From Gymnopilus junonius (lineage: Eukaryota; Basidiomycota; Agaricomycetes; Agaricales; Galerinaceae), in assembly GCA_015501075.1 (NCBI GenBank), contig JADNYJ010000142.1, positions 1 to 64,000 of the forward strand: 64,000 nucleotides of DNA, read 5' to 3'. Positions 58,245 through 64,000 of this stretch are shown here, piece by piece. The translations under genes and the position numbers were made by a program. Below the pieces are notes generated by a model. It was not told where the DNA came from, ran no database searches, and saw only the letters and a list, made by a program, of their open reading frames with translations. Each line of letters starts with the position of its first letter. Positions within the stretch are counted from its first letter, which is position 1.

Positions 58245-60438
58245 AGGCTTTATAGTAGTTAACGCACGCTATATACATCGACACTGGATCTTCTGCTTCG
58301 TGTGAGGTATAGCAGCGCTGCAAGTAGTGGACGGTCAGGCAACTTATCGACAAGGTTCCTGGGGCCAAAGCCTATCTTGACCTGCCACATTTAATGAAGT
58401 CAAACGCCCGTCGTTTACGAACTGCTGGGGAGCTTTTAATAACCATGGAGAGAAGTATGGCTGGTCGCTAATGGCTTCACGAATCGCTTTAGGGGAGGGT
58501 CAACGTGAGCATTACATGCAGGCATCAAAGGGAGTCTGGTTTACCGTTTGACTTTGGTAGGTAGACGATACTGCAGTGTGTTTTTTCAAAATCCACCCGT
58601 TGTCCTTGTGACTCGTAGTGCTTTTGGATCCTTTTTCTTACATTTTTTTCAACTCCTGCGACTTCTATTTTGTCATTATGCTGCTTGTCATCACCTTCTG
58701 CGAACTCCTCGAAAATGTTTGTAAAGCGAGTCTGGAGCGCCTCTATCTCGGACCCCGGCGCACAAATATAGAGGGCACGCAATGGCGTTCGAGTATCTTC
58801 CTTTGACTTTTTCTCCCAAGTAACTGGGGGCGGGCGAGGCGAGCCAGCCTTTATCACGGTATTGATGAATTGTATGACCTCTCTCAAATCGCACCGGGCA
58901 CGAGCGAGGCAAGTAATTGCCTTGATCACATCGTCGGAGACAGTAGTAGTAGTATTATCGCCAACCGTGAATGCGCAGACTTCAAGGGAAGGGGCGAGAA
59001 GCCATAGGTTTTCGTCTTCACTTGTCGAACTGCTCAGATGGATGACATCTTGAGGGAAAGGCAAGCTGATCTTGAGATGGGTCAGTAAAGGGAGCACGCG
59101 CAGGAGGTGGTGGAATTCTCCTAATTTCTCGAACCAGCAGTTGAGATAGAGATGCGTAAGGCAGCTAGTGTTTGGCGCTGAGCGACGCAGCATGCTGAAT
59201 ACTGCGGGCAGGATAACTTTAGAGCTCGAATCCAACGAAATTTCTAGGTCCGAGAGCCTTGGTGCAACGAGGGCTTTCAAAAGTGGCTCGACCAAACTTA
59301 CCCCGTCTGCACGATGGATGCGCAAAGAGATGAGGTCCGACATCTCTGTACGGAGCTGCGGATTTACAATGCTTTCGTCGTCCCCGACTACGTCCACCAT
59401 ACAGAGATTGGCAAGCCTCGTTGAAGAAAGAACTCCCCCCACGTCCATCTTCCCCCCTTTGAGTCTCAAATCCTTCAGAAACCGGTGCGGAACGACAATT
59501 TCGCCAACAGGTTCACCCTGAATACGGACGTACTCGAGTAAGGGGGCGTAAGAAAAGAGGTCATGTGTACCCTCACAGTCTCGTCTTCGACATTCAGCCC
59601 AGTTGATGGATAGCGTGGTTAGATTATCGAGGCGGCCTCGAGCATCCTCAAGAGCTCGGAAGCCTTTGAGTGGGATCACTAGAATGACCCTTTCCCATCG
59701 TACTGCGTGGCTTGCAAGTAGCTTGGTAACCTGGTGTGACACGGAGGTGAAGTTCTTTCCCCGGAGGAGAAAGCTGATGGGAAAGGTCCCAGATCGCAAT
59801 AGTAGAGTAGTGAGGAAGTCGATGTAGCCAGCCTCCTCCGTGTATTTCTTGTCGAGGTCGATGGGCGGGAGGTTGCGCCATAGTGCTTGAGTCCCATGAG
59901 CGACCTCACGCCAGGCGTGGCACACCTGCGTCACTTCCCACGGTACGCAACCTAACTCGAAAGGGTTGAAAGCGATACGGGAATCTTCATGCAAGACTCT
60001 GGTTGAATATTGAGAAACATAAATGAAAATCTTCCTCATGACACCAAGAGGTATCCTCCGCAGTGGGGCAGCCAGCCTCTCGTGCTCCGCGATATACTTG
60101 TTTCCTTCTTTGCAAGCGTGCTTTACCTGCCGTTCGTATGCAGGGAGTTTGCTCCTTGGATCCTGATTTATGACCTGCATTAGCGATCGGACACAGTGAA
60201 CAAAGAATCTGAGAATTTTTATTTGGTCTGGAGAAGGTATGGGCGCGTCAGGAAGGTAGAGGTCTTGAAAGCGGGCATTCTTTATCGTGTTTTCGAGGTC
60301 TGAGAGGTATTTCTGGAATGCGCGGTCTGCTTTCGAAGACATGCTGTAGAAGAGCGTTTGTTGTTTATGCAAGGTTATTCGTCTCTCGTGGAAGTGGGGG
60401 TTGTGGCAACTGGGTTATGGGCTGGGGCAGTTATGAAA
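58245..60438. other. Spacer between the inverted arms
   Basis: 2194 bases with no mirror partner, containing the F-box gene. Its first 35 bases or so (AGGCTTTATAGTAGTTAACGCACGC) resemble arm sequence at 57538-57570. Confidence 0.7.
58525..60372 (-). CDS. F-box domain protein with LRR-like repeats
   Basis: Single open frame of 615 codons; a second in-frame Met at 60342 (MSSKADRAFQKYL) may be the true start. A coiled-coil N-terminus is followed by an F-box (about residues 104-160) reading IPLGVMRKIFIYVSQ ... LGCVPWEVTQVCHAWREVAHGTQALWRNL, the layout of the large mushroom F-box family. Leucine-rich segments follow: LDNLTTLSINWAECRR, LSDLEISLD, CLTHLYLNCWFEKL, LLTHLKISLPF. A C-terminal charged region ends NGKPDSL. 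It probably acts as a substrate receptor in SCF ubiquitin ligase; the target is unknown. It is intact and sits in the middle of the inverted duplication, unlike the F-box remnants in both arms. Confidence 0.85.
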   Translation of the reverse strand: MHKQQTLFYSMSSKADRAFQKYLSDLENTIKNARFQDLYLPDAPIPSPDQIKILRFFVHCVRSLMQVINQDPRSKLPAYERQVKHACKEGNKYIAEHERLAAPLRRIPLGVMRKIFIYVSQYSTRVLHEDSRIAFNPFELGCVPWEVTQVCHAWREVAHGTQALWRNLPPIDLDKKYTEEAGYIDFLTTLLLRSGTFPISFLLRGKNFTSVSHQVTKLLASHAVRWERVILVIPLKGFRALEDARGRLDNLTTLSINWAECRRRDCEGTHDLFSYAPLLEYVRIQGEPVGEIVVPHRFLKDLRLKGGKMDVGGVLSSTRLANLCMVDVVGDDESIVNPQLRTEMSDLISLRIHRADGVSLVEPLLKALVAPRLSDLEISLDSSSKVILPAVFSMLRRSAPNTSCLTHLYLNCWFEKLGEFHHLLRVLPLLTHLKISLPFPQDVIHLSSSTSEDENLWLLAPSLEVCAFTVGDNTTTTVSDDVIKAITCLARARCDLREVIQFINTVIKAGSPRPPPVTWEKKSKEDTRTPLRALYICAPGSEIEALQTRFTNIFEEFAEGDDKQHNDKIEVAGVEKNVRKRIQKHYESQGQRVDFEKTHCSIVYLPKSNGKPDSL

Positions 60439-60780
60439 GTCAGTAAGCACAGTTGAATTCAAGTTAGAGAAAGAGGTACGGAAGGATACTACTTCCAATT
60501 TATAATGCATTGGCCCACAGATACTTGACCATTGTCTTGCACCTGCCACAGGGCCCATGGGCCATGGCCCACTGCCACCACTCTGGTAGTGATTTGCAAT
60601 AAGTGTCTAGGCAGACAAAACGGGTCACCTCTTTCTGATATATATCGAGGGGCGTTTGAGATCTAGTCGGTGTTGATTTCCGTTCACCATAAAGTTGTGC
60701 TTGCATAAGACTTGAGCCTTGAGTAACTTTGCCGAACCCGGTACCAATGTCTATTTTTGGATATATTATTTCTCTGCAAA

Positions 60781-61131
60781 TCACGGCAGTTCTCTCCCTA
60801 AGAAGGCCCTATCACTGTCCAAAAAACCGTATATGTATGACTGCATACAACTCACTACCACACTATGCCCTCCTTCAGGAACAATGCTTGGCAAATCATC
60901 TTCTGCAAGATCTAAAAATAGAGGTAAAATAACCGGCAAGGAATCTTCGTCGCATTTCATGCTCATGTTCTGGGAGAGATAGTGACATGCTGTTACAGAC
61001 AGCTCAATAGATAGTTCAATTGACTGAATTTTCTTGCGAGATTTTAAGAAGTCCACTAAATGAGCAACGTCCACCGGAAAAATGGTGTCCAATGAGATTT
61101 TGCGAAGCACTGGCACGATGTAAATAGCGGG
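60781..61131 (-). pseudogene. F-box/LRR protein remnant, right arm
   Basis: An open frame of 111 codons, MPVLRKISLDTIFPVDVAHLV through GFLDSDRAFLGREL. LRR-like hydrophobic pattern, no F-box. This is the better preserved copy of 57580-57903. Confidence 0.5.
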
Positions 61132-61814
61132 CGGTAACTACTGTAAAGCCTTTACTTCCTAACAGACAACAATTCGCGTGGAAGAAGGAATCATGAACGA
61201 CATGCGGAAGTTAGGCCAATATAGGCCATCAACCATTTAAAGTTCAAACAACGCTCTTTCGCAGTAGCTTACTGACACTTTCATCGATTTTACTGTCAAA
61301 CGGGTAATTCTAGATATTCCGAGCACATGGTTTTCGGGTGTGCTGAGTGGAAAGGACTGGGTGCATTTTCCTGTGAGAAATTAGGCCAAGCGCACCATAG
61401 ACGTTGAGATATCCTAGTGACCGTCTGTAAAATACTCGTTATGTATGTGATATTCGAACAATATTCGAAGTTGTCCCGACGCCTCGTTCATAATCCCCTG
61501 ATTGTTTTCCTGAGGTCAAAATTTTTTAGAACCTACAATGTCCGTAGTCTACTCACAATTGCTGAGAGGTTGATTATCACTCACGAAGTCCAAGATATCG
61601 CCAAGTCGTCTTCATGCACTCTCAACAGATTTTAATCACTGCCAGTCAAAGGTATAAAGTTCAGCATTGAGAAGCCCAGAAATGACGACTACGTATGAGG
61701 TACCGAGGCGTGGAAAATGTAATACCCCAATCGCCCTTTTACTTCCGCATTTGTATATAATTTATGGTTTACATAAATACTCATGTAATGACAGAGGAGA
61801 GCTCAAAAAGAACT

Positions 61815-64000
61815 CTATGTGAAAGATTGAGTGGGGTAAGCGTTATAGGTTGGGCAAAGGTCATCCCAAGCAGCTACACAGGCGTGTAAGTCTTTGCGTA
61901 GATCAATGGAAGACGTGTCGACTTACTAGGAATTGAACTATTGTTCACATCTGGAACATCTTCAGCGAACACGACGGCAAGACCCCTGTAGCGAGAAAGA
62001 CGTCCATGAAGAACTCGACTTAAATTAGCTGGAAAAACCACTTACTCCGATAGATGCCAGTCGATGTGGCTATGAAAGGCAAAATTCGGAGTAAGTCACT
62101 GCATTAGTATTTAGATATTTAAGGGCAAATACTGACCAATGCATAATCCATGGGCCGACGTTATTCGTCTCGAAACGAATAGTCACATTGTCACCTGCAA
62201 CTCCAGTGCTGACAACATCTCGCTGAACGGGGTTGTCATAGTTGTAAACGGAGCTTCCGGCGCTACGGACAACGGAGAAGGTGTGCTGAAGAGACGTTTA
62301 AAAAATTAAAAATTGATTCTGTGTTTTGCAGACTTACTCCATGAAGATGGAAAGGATGCTACACGTTATCAAATCAGTACCCACTCAAAAAAAGAAATTT
62401 TGAAAAGCTGACTCACCGGGTTTCCGACAGATCCACCAGGAATGGATATTTCAATGACTGCGTTTGGAGGAATAACATAGACAGAACCGCTTGGCAAGAG
62501 GTCCTGAGCTGTTTGAGCACCGCTGAGAATCTGCAATAGAACCGGAACGGAGGGAGGAATGAAAGTAGCTCCGTTGATATTGAATTGGAAAGCCGCAAAG
62601 TCGAAACCGATAGCGAAGTTGAGGCTGACGTCTGCAGATGTGGAGTTCCCTGGGGCCGCCGCGTTTGTGAGGGGATGCAGGTTGGTCTCCACCATTGGGT
62701 TGCTAAGCGCTTGTGTGGTAGTCGGATCGACCTGATCCGCGCCGAAATAACGCAGTATGGCAGAATTGATTCCGCCATCAAATGTGACACTTCCGGCGTT
62801 GGGCATTGCCCGAACCCAGTAATTGGAGACAGTTTGGTTTGTCTCCAGAATAAAGGAATAACGTTGGCCGGCGAAAATTTGAATGGAATCGACAACAAGA
62901 GGCTCAACATTGACCGAGTCTACCTCAATGATAGTCTATGAAAGAGGTCAATCAAGTAGCCTGAAGCCAAATAGAACTCCACTGACCAAGTTATGACCAT
63001 CGATCGAAAATACAAAGTTGGGATCGCAAGAAAGGGAGACAAGACGGAAACGGTAGCGTTTGTTCGGTAAAACGGTAAAGACCGACAGTGGGGAAGCGGG
63101 TCCTCCGACATAGCGACCCAAACCATTGATTAAAGTAGAATCGGCAGTAGGCACAGTACCCGCCAGCGATGGGGCAGTCTCATGATACCTCAAGAAAGGG
63201 TCAGGATTTCGATTCGCAGAATAAACTGCCAATGAGTGCTTACCAGTCAGATAAGGTAATTACAGTGGACTCTAAATCAAACAAGTAAAAAGTTAGTCAT
63301 AAAATCATACACGCCAAATTTAAATCTTACCATCATCGAAATCATATCTAAGGTAAATGTGCTTCGTCAGTCCACTGTTTGATATAATGACTTGCAACTT
63401 ACTGAGATAAATAAGGATCATCGGGATCATATACCACGAAAGGTCCTCTAAGGCCATCGCAATATTGAGTGGCTGTCAAAGAACTTAGTTATAAGTCGTA
63501 AGGCGCATACAAATATAAGACGAACAATGATGAGAATGGTACCAGAACGTTCCGGCTTGATCTGGAACAGAGAACTGATACAAGAAAGAATCGCCAGGAA
63601 TAATAGGGCATTGATTGACTCCCACTGGGCCATCCGCCCAGTTGCTTCCATGTTGGAAGAAACCGTGCCAATGCTGAAGCACGAATATAAGGACACAAAG
63701 GGGAAATAGAAGAGGAATCACTTGCAATGCTTGTGCTCGTCACCATCGTTGTATCACTCAGCTCGTTGACGACATTCAGGTTGAAAGTATCTCCCTAACC
63801 GGAATTCAAGACAGGTCAAGTTAAGCTCTATAAATTACACACTTTATTTCCCGAAATTAGAGGTCCAGGCAATAGACCAGTGGTCTCGTTAACCGCCGCT
63901 AGAACAGCGCTACATATCAATGAGATTAGCCTTTCATGAAGTTAATCAGACAGCGTCGAAAACTTACGAGCGATTGTAGCCATCTGCTGGATATAATTGT
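61815..64000 (-). CDS. Laccase (multicopper oxidase), right copy, 5' end truncated by the window
   Basis: Same exon structure as the left copy; stop at 61815-61817, exon 2 at 63843-63910, and the end of exon 1 at 63968. Here exon 2 ends SGNK, splicing to [11 protein letters not shown] as expected, and [10 protein letters not shown] and [10 protein letters not shown] are in frame where the left copy is shifted. Copper motifs [25 protein letters not shown] and HCHIDWHL are kept. Exon 1 lacks one base near 63977 (CCAGCAGATGG against CCAGCCAGATGG on the left), which would shift the frame after NYIQ. With that exception the copy reads intact; the start codon is off the window. Confidence 0.85.

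Larger units (their letters stand above)
60439..64000 (-). repeat. Right arm of the large inverted duplication (continues beyond window)
   Basis: Reverse complement of sequence ending at 58244; at least 3.5 kb. Confidence 0.92.

Noticed and set aside
1..64000. CRISPR arrays, rRNA genes, bacterial operons
   Set aside because: None seen; intron-rich genes indicate a eukaryotic nuclear sequence.

Overview
The window looks like nuclear DNA of a mushroom-forming basidiomycete (Agaricomycetes). Genes carry many short GT-AG introns of about 45-85 bases. Several families typical of that class are present: laccase, DUF6533 membrane proteins, F-box/LRR proteins, a CCCH-RBR protein and caspase-domain proteins. 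No taxonomic search was possible, so this is inference from content.

Layout. 1-1822: the minus-strand 5' part of a metacaspase-like gene with an 891-base foldback element inserted in an exon. 2165-7006: a degenerate minus-strand Ty1/copia retrotransposon with 211-base LTRs. 7007-7816: a small inverted-repeat element carrying a nested 213-base element. 9013-10982: an INO80E-like coiled-coil protein. 11818-15337: a broken Agaricomycetes-type orphan gene and two decayed F-box-like genes. 15447-16479: RNase H2 subunit C. 17209-21828: two tandem DUF6533 genes, the first frameshifted. 21903-22392: a small unknown gene. 22747-24113: an ER protein disulfide isomerase. 24581-29219: a BRPF/Nto1-type chromatin reader. 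29425-37109: a tandem pair of CCCH-RBR ubiquitin ligase genes, the first copy heavily broken.

37518-47202 is a duplicated RPB7 (minus) / SDHC (plus) divergent pair. The left copy keeps a near-complete RPB7 and a broken SDHC. The right copy keeps an intact SDHC and an RPB7 stub. Between the copies lies a divergent metabolic pair: a thiamine-diphosphate 2-oxo-acid decarboxylase (minus) and an L-amino-acid-oxidase-type flavoenzyme (plus). Their 1.2-kb shared promoter contains paired 57-59-base palindromic repeats. Together they would convert amino acid to 2-oxo acid to aldehyde, the first steps of the Ehrlich or indole-pyruvate route. Then come tRNA-Ile(AAT) and VPS28.

49219-54050 holds a P-loop fragment, a single-pass membrane protein and a small secreted protein. 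54615-64000 is a large inverted duplication. Two laccase genes and flanking F-box remnants form arms of at least 3.4 kb around a 2.2-kb spacer that holds an intact F-box gene; the right arm runs off the window.

Indels of one or two bases recur in accessory and duplicated genes, and one is in RPB7, which is essential in yeast. BRPF, PDI, VPS28, SDHC, RNase H2C, the decarboxylase and the oxidase all read cleanly once introns are placed. Some breaks could be assembly errors, so 'pseudogene' calls are conditional on that.
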